From positions 1 to 52,394 of the forward strand of contig JAEZGY010000096.1 in NCBI GenBank assembly GCA_023416695.1: 52,394 nt of DNA, read 5' to 3'. The translations under genes and the position numbers were made by a program. This DNA is from Bacillota bacterium (lineage in GTDB: Bacteria; Bacillota; Clostridia; Lachnospirales; Lachnospiraceae). Of this stretch, positions 1 to 8,872 are shown piece after piece; within the stretch, counting starts at the first letter, position 1, and every line of letters starts with the position of its first letter. The notes beneath the pieces were generated by a model. It was not told where the DNA came from. It saw only the letters and a list, made by a program, of their open reading frames with translations, and made no database searches.

Positions 1-115
1 GATATCCCATAGCATAAGCTAGTAAGACCCCTTGAAGACGACAAGGTAGATAGGACAAAGGTGGAAGTGTGGTAACACATGCAGCTGATTGTTACTAATA
101 GGTCGAGGGCTTAAT
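1..115 (+). rRNA. rrl: 23S ribosomal RNA, 3' end (partial)
   Basis: The first 115 bases match the conserved last stretch of Firmicutes 23S rRNA, including the GACGACAAGGTAGATAGG region and the terminal GGTCGAGGGCTTAA. The gene enters from outside the window. The exact 3' end (about 113-116) is inferred from family knowledge. No 5S rRNA follows before the terminator at 167-198. Confidence 0.95.
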
Positions 116-166
116 CAAAAAAATGAGTTGGATGTAATACAATGTGTAGTTTTGAAGATATAGAGT

Positions 167-198
167 AAAGGAATCATCGTAAGGTGATTCCTTTTTTT
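167..198 (+). terminator. rRNA operon terminator
   Basis: The stem AAAGGAATCATC pairs with GGTGATTCCTTT around a GTAA loop and is followed by seven T. It ends the rRNA operon. Only about 50 bases separate it from the 23S end, which leaves no room for a 5S gene. Confidence 0.85.
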
Positions 199-310
199 GT
201 TGTGGACTTTAGCCTGTTGAGTTCATCGGAGTTTCTCCCAACGGAGAAATGGAGATGAGTGAAACAATAAACCACCTGCTATGCGGGTGGTGGGCCAGCT
301 GTTATACAAA

Positions 311-375
311 AAGATCACCTTTCCAGGTATAATAGAGGTGTCCAAGCCACTATTTACGAAAGGAAAGGTGATCTT
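311..375 (+). promoter_or_regulatory. tnpA leader hairpin occluding the ribosome binding site
   Basis: A perfect 14-bp inverted repeat (311-324 AAGATCACCTTTCC; 362-375 GGAAAGGTGATCTT) brackets the leader, and its 3' arm contains the GGAAAGGTG ribosome binding site directly before the ATG at 376. In IS200 such structures block impinging transcription and sequester the tnpA ribosome binding site to keep transposition low. That role is inferred here by analogy. Confidence 0.7.
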
Positions 376-831
376 ATGGCAAACAAAGCCAATGATTTAG
401 CACATACCAAATGGATGTGCAAATACCACATTGTCTTTACTCCTAAGTATAGACGAGAAATCATCTATAATCAATATAAGGCAGATATAAGAGATATTTT
501 AAAACGGTTATGTTCATACAAAGGTGTAGAAATTCTTGAAGGAAATCTTATGCCTGACCATATCCATATGTTGGTCAGCATACCACCAAAGATAAGCATC
601 TCAAGTTTCATGGGATATTTAAAAGGAAAGTCAGCATTGATGATTTTTGACAGACTCGCAAATTTAAAATATAAGTTTGGAAACAGACATTTCTGGTCAG
701 AGGGATACTATGTAAGTACAGTGGGATTAAATGAATCCACCATCAAAAATTACATACAGGACCAAGAAAAGAATGACATACTGCAAGATATGTTGAGTGT
801 CAAAGAGTATGAAGACCCTTTCAAGGGTTAA
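376..831 (+). CDS. tnpA: IS200-type Y1 (HUH) transposase
   Basis: The 151-aa protein has the size and order of IS200/IS605 TnpA. It has an N-terminal KYHIVFTPKYRR strand, the HUH motif H62-I-H64 within MPDHIHMLV, and a candidate nucleophile Tyr126 in TIKNYIQDQ. These enzymes excise and insert single-stranded DNA by making 5'-phosphotyrosine links at sites set by the end hairpins. The gene is full length with no visible frameshift, so it could be active. No tnpB follows, so this is an IS200-like rather than IS605-like layout. Translation is probably restrained by the leader hairpin that buries its ribosome binding site. Confidence 0.95.
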   Translation: MANKANDLAHTKWMCKYHIVFTPKYRREIIYNQYKADIRDILKRLCSYKGVEILEGNLMPDHIHMLVSIPPKISISSFMGYLKGKSALMIFDRLANLKYKFGNRHFWSEGYYVSTVGLNESTIKNYIQDQEKNDILQDMLSVKEYEDPFKG

Positions 832-976
832 GGTGAAGTAGTACGAACGCCCTTTTAAGGGCTGCGACGAGTCAAGAGCATAGTGGCTTGAGCAAAGTGA
901 AAGCCAGCGTCTTGAGGCGCTGGCCTAGTAATAGAGGCTTATAGCCTCAGAGCAAACCACCCGTTTTACGGGTGGT
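832..976 (+). ncRNA. structured 3' tail of the IS200 element, omega-RNA-like candidate
   Basis: After tnpA there are about 145 non-coding bases packed with hairpins: GCCCTTTTAAGGGC at 849-862, GCCAGCG...CGCTGGC at 903-924, GAGGCTTATAGCCTC at 934-948, and the right-end hairpin at 956-976. A solo IS200 normally needs only the last of these. TnpB-encoding IS605 relatives make a guide RNA (omega-RNA) from this position, so the tail resembles such a scaffold left without tnpB. It may equally be DNA structure used for transposition. Transcription cannot be judged from sequence. Confidence 0.35.
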
Positions 977-989
977 CATGATTGGTAGG

Positions 990-2315
990 TTAGTAGTGTA
1001 TAGTAAAGCGTACACCAGTGTTAGTATTCTTCATTTCAAAGGTCATTTGGTGTGCTTCCAGGATGGATTTTACAAAGTATAGACCGAGACCACTTCCACC
1101 GTAATCTCGATTGTGAGAAGTTTCCAATCGTACAAAAGGTTCAAAGAGATCTGGTATGCAATGCTCAGTCAGATTAACACCCGAGTTCTCAATGTAGAGG
1201 TAATGTTCCTCTACATGTACTTCAACAGTTGCTCCTTCAGGAGAATAGTTGATAGCATTAGAGAGTAGGTTGGAAACGGCTCTGCCAAATGCTTCGGCAT
1301 CTGCTGGTGTGGTAATATCTTTTCCCGTATCATATACAAAATCTATTTTCTTTTGATTGGCTAAGGTAATATATCGTTGACACTGTGTAAAAACTATTAG
1401 GGAGAGATTGCAATCCTTTATCTCATAGGAAGTCATCCCCTTTGATATATCCAAAATCTTATGAACCAGATTCGCCATGTCCTGTACTACTTCTAAGGAA
1501 TGTGCAATATAGGTATCTCGATCCTTATAATCTCCCATATTATAGAGCATTCCTTCTAGTTCTCCTTGGAGGATAGTAATAGGAGTCTTTAGTTCATGGG
1601 AAACAGATTGGAAGAGCTTGTCACGGAGGTATCGTTGATGCTGCTCATTCTCCAGGGATTGTTGAAGCCCATCATACATACCAGAAAGATTATTTGCTAA
1701 CTGCCCGATTTCATCTTTACGCTGCATATATGGAACCTGTGTTTCCTCTGACTTGGCTAACATCATAGAGGTCTCACTTATTTTACGGATTGGTCTGGTA
1801 ACTATACAAGCAACCAGGAAGGAGGAGGCTATGGATAATCCTAGTACAATGCAGAATAATATGGGAATCTGAGAAATGAGTACATCTCGTACACGAATTT
1901 CCTGTCCTGGTTCCGTCATGGCTTTCAGTGTATATACATTTTGGTTACCCGTGGTATACATGAATTGTCCAATATCTAAAGTTTCTAAGGAAACTGAATT
2001 TTGGTCTGGAATTCCTTGAGCAATAGTACCTGTATTAGTACTGTTAGGTCCTGATACATAGAAGTTTATATTATATTTATCAGCTATCGGTTGCATAAGT
2101 GACTGAAGTTCTTCTAAATCTATAGAGCCTCCTCTGAAGTTATCTGTAAGGATAGCTTGGACCTCCTCTTTAACGGATGATTTATAGTTATTTACATAGG
2201 TTGCTGGAATATTAATAATTAGGATTGAGTAGACGATAGCACATATACTGGAAAGAAGTATAAAGATTATCAGGAATGCTTTTGTATTCAGATTAAATCT
2301 CAGTCTTTTTTTCAA
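990..2315 (-). CDS. membrane sensor histidine kinase (HAMP-HisKA-HATPase)
   Basis: The 441-aa kinase has a first membrane helix at about 13-37, an extracellular sensor region of about 110 residues, a second helix at about 148-172, a HAMP segment, and a HisKA box with His240 in QSVSHELKTP. The ATPase core follows with an N box (SNLLSNAINYSPEG) and glycine-rich boxes (GGSGLGLYFVK). It would autophosphorylate His240 and pass phosphate to the regulator encoded just upstream. Its start overlaps the end of the regulator gene by 23 bp, which implies translational coupling. The sensed ligand is unknown. The acyltransferase gene upstream on the same strand hints at an envelope role, but that is inference. 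Confidence 0.92.
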   Translation of the reverse strand: MKKRLRFNLNTKAFLIIFILLSSICAIVYSILIINIPATYVNNYKSSVKEEVQAILTDNFRGGSIDLEELQSLMQPIADKYNINFYVSGPNSTNTGTIAQGIPDQNSVSLETLDIGQFMYTTGNQNVYTLKAMTEPGQEIRVRDVLISQIPILFCIVLGLSIASSFLVACIVTRPIRKISETSMMLAKSEETQVPYMQRKDEIGQLANNLSGMYDGLQQSLENEQHQRYLRDKLFQSVSHELKTPITILQGELEGMLYNMGDYKDRDTYIAHSLEVVQDMANLVHKILDISKGMTSYEIKDCNLSLIVFTQCQRYITLANQKKIDFVYDTGKDITTPADAEAFGRAVSNLLSNAINYSPEGATVEVHVEEHYLYIENSGVNLTEHCIPDLFEPFVRLETSHNRDYGGSGLGLYFVKSILEAHQMTFEMKNTNTGVRFTIHY

Positions 2316-2967
2316 TCTTGTATCCCACCCCTCTAACAGTTTGAATATAGTCTCGGTTTAGCTTCTTACGGATGTTCCCAATATGAGTATTAATTAGTTT
2401 TTCCGCCCCTAGAAGGGAATCTCCCCAGAGAAGTTCATAAATCATTTCTCTTGTGTAGACCCTTCCAGGATTCTGCAGAAAAAGCTTTAGTATCTCGAAC
2501 TCTTTTGTTGTTAGAATAACTTCTTCTTTATTTATGTAAGCTGTATGGCCATCTAGGTCAATAGCAAGGTCCTTATAGGTAAGGATGCATCCATTAGATG
2601 CAGTTATTTTTCGGCGAAAAACAGCTTCTACACGTTTGAGTAACAAGGACATGGAGAAAGGTTTCACGATATAGTCATCGATGAGATAGTCAAAGCCTTT
2701 TATCTGATCTTCTTCACTGCCAAGTGCTGTCAACATGATAATAGGAATATCTGATTCACTACGGATAAGTTTGCATAGCTCGTTTCCATTAAGTCGTGGC
2801 ATCATGACATCAACAATTATCATATCTGGTAGTACCTGTTTGTATATCATGTAGCCTTCCATGCCGTCGGAGGCCATATAGGTGGAGTAGTTGGCATTTT
2901 CTAGACATGTCATCAAAATCTTTTGAATAGCTTTTTCATCTTCTACAATCAATATCCGTTCCTTCAT
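2293..2967 (-). CDS. OmpR/PhoB-family response regulator
   Basis: The receiver domain shows the acidic pair E9-D10, phospho-acceptor Asp53 (IIVDVMMPRLNG) and the KPF lysine. A winged-helix DNA-binding domain at about 125-223 ends in VRGVGYKIE, typical of the OmpR group. The start chosen is the internal ATG at 2967, because GGGGGAT is correctly spaced before it; an ATG four codons earlier would put that site inside the gene. The usual GADDY before the KPF is FDYLIDDY here, a mild deviation. It forms an operon with the overlapping kinase gene. Confidence 0.93.
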   Translation of the reverse strand: MKERILIVEDEKAIQKILMTCLENANYSTYMASDGMEGYMIYKQVLPDMIIVDVMMPRLNGNELCKLIRSESDIPIIMLTALGSEEDQIKGFDYLIDDYIVKPFSMSLLLKRVEAVFRRKITASNGCILTYKDLAIDLDGHTAYINKEEVILTTKEFEILKLFLQNPGRVYTREMIYELLWGDSLLGAEKLINTHIGNIRKKLNRDYIQTVRGVGYKIEKKTEI

Positions 2968-2992
2968 GTTATCCCCCATATCATCACAATGT

Positions 2993-3008
2993 ATGTTATA
3001 TTATACCA
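2993..3008 (-). promoter_or_regulatory. extended -10 promoter for the two-component operon
   Basis: Reading the minus strand, TGGTATAAT lies about 32 bp before the regulator start, in the gap after the acyltransferase stop codon. It fits an extended -10 element, so the regulator-kinase pair may be transcribed independently of the acyltransferase. No clear -35 is seen, and the AT-rich context makes chance matches likely. Confidence 0.35.
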
Positions 3009-3028
3009 TATTATAGTATATTATTTAT

Positions 3029-5884
3029 CTATATGTTGTTTTTTGTTACTTTTTTTACATGCGAAATTAGATAAGCAAAGGCTAAAGTAATAATAAATAT
3101 TATGATAGGACCTACATTTGTTAGTAAACTGTTTTCCTGCCCTAAGAATGTCCTAAGTATGCTTATAAATACAACATGGAAGATGTAGATGTTAAGGGAG
3201 CAGTTGCGACCTAATGCATACAGTGAGAGAGAACTTACTTTGACAGATTTACTATCTTGGCGTGTTTCTCTCTGTTCCCTATTACATACGATGCAAAACA
3301 ATATTAGGCCAAAGGTCAGTAGTTCGGTACTAACATAAGGAATGGCAGTGTTTTTACATAGAATATATTCTATTGTTACAGCAGAAAACAGGAGAGAGAT
3401 ACTAATTATGGCAACAGCAGGTTTGATATATTGCTTGATCCATATTTGATGTTTGCTCAGTACACATCCAGCCATAAAGTAGGACAAAGTACAGGCGATA
3501 GCATTACGGTATTGCAACATGTATGTCATATTGCCATCCTTTCGCCAGGAAATAAAGTAGATGATTAGTAATAAAGGAAAGGCATAAATGACTTTGCCTG
3601 CAACTTTTAATTTGTTCAGGAGCAGCATGATACCAATGGCAAAGACCAAGGAACCAAGGAACCACAGGTGAGAAGCAAATGGTGACTCATTGAGGAAGAT
3701 TAGGTTGTAGAGTGACTCCTCAGTAATCAGACTGTTAAAAGCATCTGCTCCATTACGAAGGAAGAATACCAGTGCGTAAAGGAAATTAGCCCATACAGCA
3801 AGACTAAGTAACCTTGCTCCCTGCTTCTTTAAACGTAAAGCAAAGGTTGAGGAATCTTCTCTGTAGGATAGATAACCGGATACAATTATAAAAAATGGTA
3901 CTGCCGTCTTTCCATAGGTAATAATGATATCACCCACCTCGCCAGGGAACGGAATATGGATACTTACAACTAAAAAGCACATAATCAGACGGAAAACATC
4001 TATGTAATTATTTCGTGGATGGGTGGTAACTATTGTAGTAATGGAATCATCCAGTTGTGGTTTGCCTTCTCGTCTCTGAAACAGATGTATAATATTGTGG
4101 CTGAGACGATGAAGTGCCCAGGCGGTCATTATGCTTAATACAAAGACTGCTAATACGAATAGAGGGTTGTTTCTTATGGTACCTACATCCTTCATATGTC
4201 CTATAAAGAGATTCTGTACTAGATAAAGTTCTAGAGTAAAGGTTCCAATAAACCGGATAAAGCGATTTCCAAACTGAACTTTCATAGTCAAAAGTAGCAG
4301 TGCAATGATGAAGCAGATAATCATTGGTAACTGCAAAGCTAAAGTGGACAACTTATCCATATAGGCCATACTTGTCTCGCTTTCGGTCCAATATCCACCA
4401 TTTAGAATTTTTTGTGTTGTAAAATGATATAGTACACCGAAGGCTACGGCAAAAAGTGGTAATAAAATCCAGTAAAATCTGTTTATCAATGGAAGAATTC
4501 TATGTCTAAATTTGGCATAGGACATACCAACAAAAAACAGTAAAGTGGAGTTAAACCACCACTCACCCATAAACCAATCCTCCCCTCGTTCACTGTGCCC
4601 CAAAAGTAGAGAACTTACAACTAGGACAAGAGAGAGAAGACCATTGATCACATAAGCAACATTCTTATTTCTTATAAAGCTGAATGTAAAATAAAATATA
4701 AGGTATAACACAAAAAGCTCAATTACATACCAGGCATTTGGATTCGACAGCTTGAACCCGGTAAGTAACTGTATTAGTTTTTTTGACTCAATCCCTTCAC
4801 CAGTCATAAACTTCACCAGTATGTACATCCAAGAGGATAAGAAAAATGGAAGTAGTAGGATAGGTAACCGTTTTCTTAGAAATCCGTGCAGATAGTTCTC
4901 CTTCGTCTTGTAGCTAACAAGAAGTCCATAGCCAGAGAAGAAAAAGAAGATTCCTACGAATAGTACACCAATATATTCAAAGAAAGCGATGCCTGTTAGA
5001 TCTGCTCCTGCCAACTTCTGTACCAGATGGTGCAGGACAATCCCAAGTGCTGAAAAACCTTGGATTCCTTTTACTACTTTTAAAGACATACTGTCTTCAA
5101 AAAATTCTTTTGGCTTAGAAAATTTAACACCATATAATACGATACATAGCAGAATGGCACCAAAGATCCAGAGCGGTAGGTTATTAAGTTGTACGGTTTT
5201 TTTTAACTGCTGTAGGAAGTTGGTATCCGTTGGAGTAGATGGGGGTTCCACTTGTCCAACTGTTAAATTATTCATTATAGTAGTAGGAATGAAATCATTG
5301 CTATTCGGTGTGTTGTACATAAATTGAATGTTTATAGATTGATTATTAATGGTACCTATATATAGTTCAACTATGGATGGTTCGTATTTAAGGACTGCAT
5401 GAAACCAAACAATATTGTTAATAGTACAGTATTCCGTTGATTCTATAGAAGCATTTTCTTCTTTGTAGCCTTCGAGTATCGAAATATCTGCTTTTTGACG
5501 TTCCTCTTTAGAAAGCTTACTATATGATTCAGATGTCATATCAAATAATTCCCTAATCATATAGACGTAACTAAAGTCCGATGGCATTATTTGAAAATAT
5601 ATACCATCATTCTTCATGTTCTCCACACACTGCTCATAGGATTCATACCCTAGTTTGGCATAATCAGTTTTAGTTCGTTCTACACCTTGACCAATTATAA
5701 TCCAATCATCCATAACAGGAAGTGATAGATCTAAGTCCTCATGGTAAACGAAGGTGTAGTTGACCGATGAGTCGTCATGTTTCTTAGAAGCTTTTCCCCT
5801 ATTACAGAGTAGTAAAGCTACTGCACATAAACATAGTACAGATAGTATTGTTGTTATTACAACTTTCAATTGCTTTTTACGCAT
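3029..5884 (-). CDS. tandem acyltransferase-3 membrane protein
   Basis: The 951-aa protein has an N-terminal membrane anchor (about 7-27), an extracellular domain of about 200 residues that I do not recognise, a membrane segment at about 236-254, and then two complete-looking acyltransferase-3 (OafA/NolL-like) units at about 270-605 and 625-945. Each has the early histidine typical of the family (H285-H286 in GIVLHHLVQK; H643 in VVSIHIPF) and about ten helices. Such proteins move acyl groups, often acetyl, across the membrane onto polysaccharides or other envelope acceptors. The start at 5884 is chosen for its GGAGG at the right spacing; an earlier in-frame ATG has none. Fusion of two units in one chain is unusual. 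The acceptor is unknown. Confidence 0.85.
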   Translation of the reverse strand: MRKKQLKVVITTILSVLCLCAVALLLCNRGKASKKHDDSSVNYTFVYHEDLDLSLPVMDDWIIIGQGVERTKTDYAKLGYESYEQCVENMKNDGIYFQIMPSDFSYVYMIRELFDMTSESYSKLSKEERQKADISILEGYKEENASIESTEYCTINNIVWFHAVLKYEPSIVELYIGTINNQSINIQFMYNTPNSNDFIPTTIMNNLTVGQVEPPSTPTDTNFLQQLKKTVQLNNLPLWIFGAILLCIVLYGVKFSKPKEFFEDSMSLKVVKGIQGFSALGIVLHHLVQKLAGADLTGIAFFEYIGVLFVGIFFFFSGYGLLVSYKTKENYLHGFLRKRLPILLLPFFLSSWMYILVKFMTGEGIESKKLIQLLTGFKLSNPNAWYVIELFVLYLIFYFTFSFIRNKNVAYVINGLLSLVLVVSSLLLGHSERGEDWFMGEWWFNSTLLFFVGMSYAKFRHRILPLINRFYWILLPLFAVAFGVLYHFTTQKILNGGYWTESETSMAYMDKLSTLALQLPMIICFIIALLLLTMKVQFGNRFIRFIGTFTLELYLVQNLFIGHMKDVGTIRNNPLFVLAVFVLSIMTAWALHRLSHNIIHLFQRREGKPQLDDSITTIVTTHPRNNYIDVFRLIMCFLVVSIHIPFPGEVGDIIITYGKTAVPFFIIVSGYLSYREDSSTFALRLKKQGARLLSLAVWANFLYALVFFLRNGADAFNSLITEESLYNLIFLNESPFASHLWFLGSLVFAIGIMLLLNKLKVAGKVIYAFPLLLIIYFISWRKDGNMTYMLQYRNAIACTLSYFMAGCVLSKHQIWIKQYIKPAVAIISISLLFSAVTIEYILCKNTAIPYVSTELLTFGLILFCIVCNREQRETRQDSKSVKVSSLSLYALGRNCSLNIYIFHVVFISILRTFLGQENSLLTNVGPIIIFIITLAFAYLISHVKKVTKNNI

Positions 5885-6075
5885 TATCGTTCCTCCTATA
5901 TTAAGTATAAGAAAATAATACATGGGATATATCAAAACAAATCCAAGATTAGGACAAGATTAGGATAAGTTAAACTCAGACTGGTAACTTTTAACAACAG
6001 TGAAAGTCTTTACATTGATGAAAATATAGCATAAAATCATACTGAATTAGTAGGAAATATAGGAGTGACAGCAGA

Positions 6076-7449
6076 GTGAATTCTAGTGTATTTTTAAAAG
6101 AGTTTTTATTATTAAGTAGTATGCATACGATTATTTTTATTGGAATTATACTACTTTTGTTTATGGGAATACGTTATTTAGAGAAGCGAAAAATTAAGTT
6201 TTCCAATCGTATGATTATTGGAACACTAGTAGGTCTTTTTCTTGGAATCATCATTCAATTGGTAGCAGGTTTCCCTGAAAATCCAGGAGAAATTACTTGG
6301 TTAAAAGAAGTATCCAGTTGGTATGGATTAATAGGAAATGGGTACATTGATTTACTGAAGATGCTTGTCGTACCACTAGTGTTTTTGTCTATCGTAAAAG
6401 TAATTATGAATATGCAGGGTGAGAACCTTGGTAAGATGACCGTGCGAACAATAGGAATGCTCATAGGTACCACATTAATTGCTGCTATGATAGGAATTGT
6501 AATTAGTAGATTATTCTCATTAGGAATGGGAATGGCAGTAGACAATCAAAGTGCAGAAATCAGAGAAATGAGTTCTATCATTGACACTTTGAGACAGCAA
6601 ATACCTGCTAATGTTGTCAATGCAATGGCACAAGGAAATATAGTTGGGGTTGTAATCTTTGCTGGCTTCATTGGAATGGCAATTAGACGACTTACCAAGA
6701 AACATTTTGAGGTAATTGAACCATTTATCAAATGGGTAGAAGCATTCTATAAAATCATTTTAAGCGTTGCCATGACGGTAATTAAATTCATGCCATATGC
6801 AGTAATTGCGCTGTTAGCTAACACAATTACGTCAAGGGGCGTGGGTATACTAATTTCTGTACTTAAGTTTATTATAGTGCTTTACCTTGGGATAGCCCTT
6901 ATGTTTATGATTCATCTTATGATTGCGTGGACGAAAGGCATTTCTCCAAAACAGTATATAAAAAATGGGTTAGAACCACTTCTTTTAGCATTTACGTCAA
7001 GATCTAGCATGGGAACACTTCCTGTATTAATTGAAACCTTACATCAGAAATTTGCTATTAATGAAGGGGTTGCTAGTTTTGTCGGAAGTCTAGGCGCTAA
7101 TATGGGAATGAATGGATGTGCAGGATTATATGCAGCCATGGTAGCAGTAGTATTAGGTCAGATAACAGGGGTAGAAATGAATCTTGGCTTCTACATTATG
7201 GTGTTAATCGTAGTGACCATCAGTTCTTTTGGCATTGCTGGACTACCTGGAGCTGCTACGTTATCCATATCAGTAGTCATCTCAGGTATCGGAATGGAGC
7301 AATACTTCCCACTAATAGGGGCTATTTTAGCAATTGATCCAATTCTTGATATGGGAAGAACCTTCTTAAATGTAAGTGGAACTATGGTAAGTGCGATTAC
7401 TGTTAGTAAGTCATTAGAAAGAGATGAAATAACTAAAAAGGATGAATAA
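6076..7449 (+). CDS. tcyP: L-cystine/dicarboxylate-type sodium symporter (DAACS family, TcyP-like)
   Basis: The 457-aa protein has about nine hydrophobic segments and family landmarks: WYGLIGNGYIDLLKMLVVPLV, the serine-rich re-entrant loop FTSRSSMGTLPV, GANMGMNGCAGLY, and IDPILDMGRTFLNVSG. These resemble B. subtilis TcyP, a cystine symporter, more closely than the glutamate and dicarboxylate branches. I start at the GTG at 6076 because AGGAG lies 10 bp upstream; the next ATG would remove part of the first helix. The next gene, 30 bp downstream, is a disulfide-reductase-like flavoprotein. Cystine uptake followed by thiol reduction is therefore a coherent reading, although the substrate is inferred. 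Confidence 0.82.
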   Translation: MNSSVFLKEFLLLSSMHTIIFIGIILLLFMGIRYLEKRKIKFSNRMIIGTLVGLFLGIIIQLVAGFPENPGEITWLKEVSSWYGLIGNGYIDLLKMLVVPLVFLSIVKVIMNMQGENLGKMTVRTIGMLIGTTLIAAMIGIVISRLFSLGMGMAVDNQSAEIREMSSIIDTLRQQIPANVVNAMAQGNIVGVVIFAGFIGMAIRRLTKKHFEVIEPFIKWVEAFYKIILSVAMTVIKFMPYAVIALLANTITSRGVGILISVLKFIIVLYLGIALMFMIHLMIAWTKGISPKQYIKNGLEPLLLAFTSRSSMGTLPVLIETLHQKFAINEGVASFVGSLGANMGMNGCAGLYAAMVAVVLGQITGVEMNLGFYIMVLIVVTISSFGIAGLPGAATLSISVVISGIGMEQYFPLIGAILAIDPILDMGRTFLNVSGTMVSAITVSKSLERDEITKKDE

Positions 7450-7479
7450 ACATTCTTGAGACTTGAAAGGGAATACAAT

Positions 7480-8811
7480 ATGAAAGTAATCATTATTGGT
7501 GGTATTGCATCAGGAATGAGTGCTGCCGCCAAACTACGAAGAGTGAATCCAGAAGCCCAGGTTACCATATATGAAAAAGCTGAATATGTTTCATTTGGTG
7601 CGTGCGGTCTTCCTTATTATGTAGGTGACTATTTTGAAGATGAGAAAAGGATGTTTGCCCGTACCCCAGAGCAAGTAAAAAGTATGGGAATCTCCTTACA
7701 TCTGAAACATGAAGTATTAAACGTAGATACTGAAAAGAAAATAGTAGTAGTGAAAAACCTAGAGACCGGAGAAGAGTTTGAAGATTCTTATGAAAATCTG
7801 ATGGTAGCAACAGGTGCAAAAGCAGTAGTTCCACCGATTAAGAATATATCATTAGATCATATCTATTTTCTTCGGACGTTAGAAGATGGTCATAAAGTAA
7901 GAGAAAAACTAGCAGATCCTCATATTAAAAAAGTGGGAATCATCGGAGCTGGTTTCATCGGCCTTGAAGTAGCAGAAGCTGCCCACCAACAAGGGAAAGA
8001 GGTAGCGGTTTTTCAATTAGAAGATCGAGTTTTACCAAGTGTATTTGATGTTGAGATTACAGATATTATAGAAGAAGAGCTTAGGAGTAAAGGAATTCAA
8101 CTATATCTCAATTCAGCTGTAAAGGAATTTGAAGGATTAGAGAAGGTATCTAAGGTCATTACAGCGGATGAGAAAGTGGATGTTGATCTTGTTATCATTG
8201 CCACAGGAGTACGTCCCAATACGTCTTTCCTAGAAGATACCGGGATTCATATGTTAAAGAATGGAGCCATTGTAGTAGACCAACAAGGAAAGACTTCCAT
8301 TCCAGGCATATATGCAGCAGGAGATTGTGCAACAGTTCCTCATTTATTAATGAAGGATGTCTATATCCCGCTTGCAACAAGTGCAAATAAACTTGGAAGA
8401 ATTGTTGGAGAAAACATAGGTGGCGGACATGCTACTTATGAGGGGACACTAGGGTCTAGCTGTGTAAAAGTCCTGGATATTGAAGCAGGTCGTACCGGCC
8501 TAACTGAAAGAGAAGCAAGAAATACAGGTCGTAACATTAAAACTGTGTTTGTCACAGACAAAAATCATACAGACTATTATCCAGGTCAAGAAAAAATACA
8601 TGTTAAATTAATCTATGATGGGGATACCTTTGAAATACTTGGAGGACAAACAGTAGGAAAGAGCGATGCTGTATTAAGGAGCAATGTAATTGCAACTGCC
8701 ATTACAGCAAAGATGACAACGAAGCAATTAGGTATGCTTGATTTATGTTATTCGCCTCCATTTGCACGTACCTGGGATGTATTAAATGTCGCAGGAAATG
8801 TTGCAAAATAG
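7480..8811 (+). CDS. CoA-disulfide reductase-like FAD/NAD(P)H oxidoreductase
   Basis: The 443-aa protein has two nucleotide-binding folds (GGIASGMSAA at the N-terminus; GIIGAGFIGLEVAE near 150), a single redox cysteine, Cys42, in SFGACGLPYY, the FAD site GIYAAGDCA, and the C-terminal dimerisation domain ending in CYSPPFARTWDVLN. This places it among the single-cysteine disulfide reductases that use a cysteine-CoA or persulfide intermediate (CoADR, NAD(P)H-dependent persulfide reductase, NADH oxidase). There is no C-terminal rhodanese domain. ATG at 7480 is chosen over an upstream TTG because GAAAGGG is well placed. It is probably co-transcribed with the cystine symporter. Confidence 0.88.
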   Translation: MKVIIIGGIASGMSAAAKLRRVNPEAQVTIYEKAEYVSFGACGLPYYVGDYFEDEKRMFARTPEQVKSMGISLHLKHEVLNVDTEKKIVVVKNLETGEEFEDSYENLMVATGAKAVVPPIKNISLDHIYFLRTLEDGHKVREKLADPHIKKVGIIGAGFIGLEVAEAAHQQGKEVAVFQLEDRVLPSVFDVEITDIIEEELRSKGIQLYLNSAVKEFEGLEKVSKVITADEKVDVDLVIIATGVRPNTSFLEDTGIHMLKNGAIVVDQQGKTSIPGIYAAGDCATVPHLLMKDVYIPLATSANKLGRIVGENIGGGHATYEGTLGSSCVKVLDIEAGRTGLTEREARNTGRNIKTVFVTDKNHTDYYPGQEKIHVKLIYDGDTFEILGGQTVGKSDAVLRSNVIATAITAKMTTKQLGMLDLCYSPPFARTWDVLNVAGNVAK

Positions 8812-8872
8812 CATTTGAGGATGCAAAATGAAAAGGTTCATTGTAATAAAAGGTTGCATCTTAGTAGATATA

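Larger units (their letters stand above)
271..976 (+). mobile_element. IS200-type insertion sequence (IS200/IS605 family)
   Basis: A single Y1 transposase gene lies between two subterminal hairpins. The left-end hairpin is at 271-291 (ACCACC...GGTGGT, TAT loop). The right-end hairpin at 956-976 has an 8-bp perfect stem, ACCACCCG/CGGGTGGT. Such imperfect palindromes are the sites TnpA recognises as single strands, and this family makes no target duplication. The element sits between the rRNA terminator and a histidine kinase whose stop codon is at 990-992, so the right end is only about 10-15 bp from that gene. The exact cleavage positions outside the hairpins cannot be fixed from one copy. 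Confidence 0.85.

Noticed and set aside
4989..5327. 112-codon plus-strand frame inside the acyltransferase gene
   Set aside because: Antisense to a strongly supported coding region with matching helices, and no own start signal.
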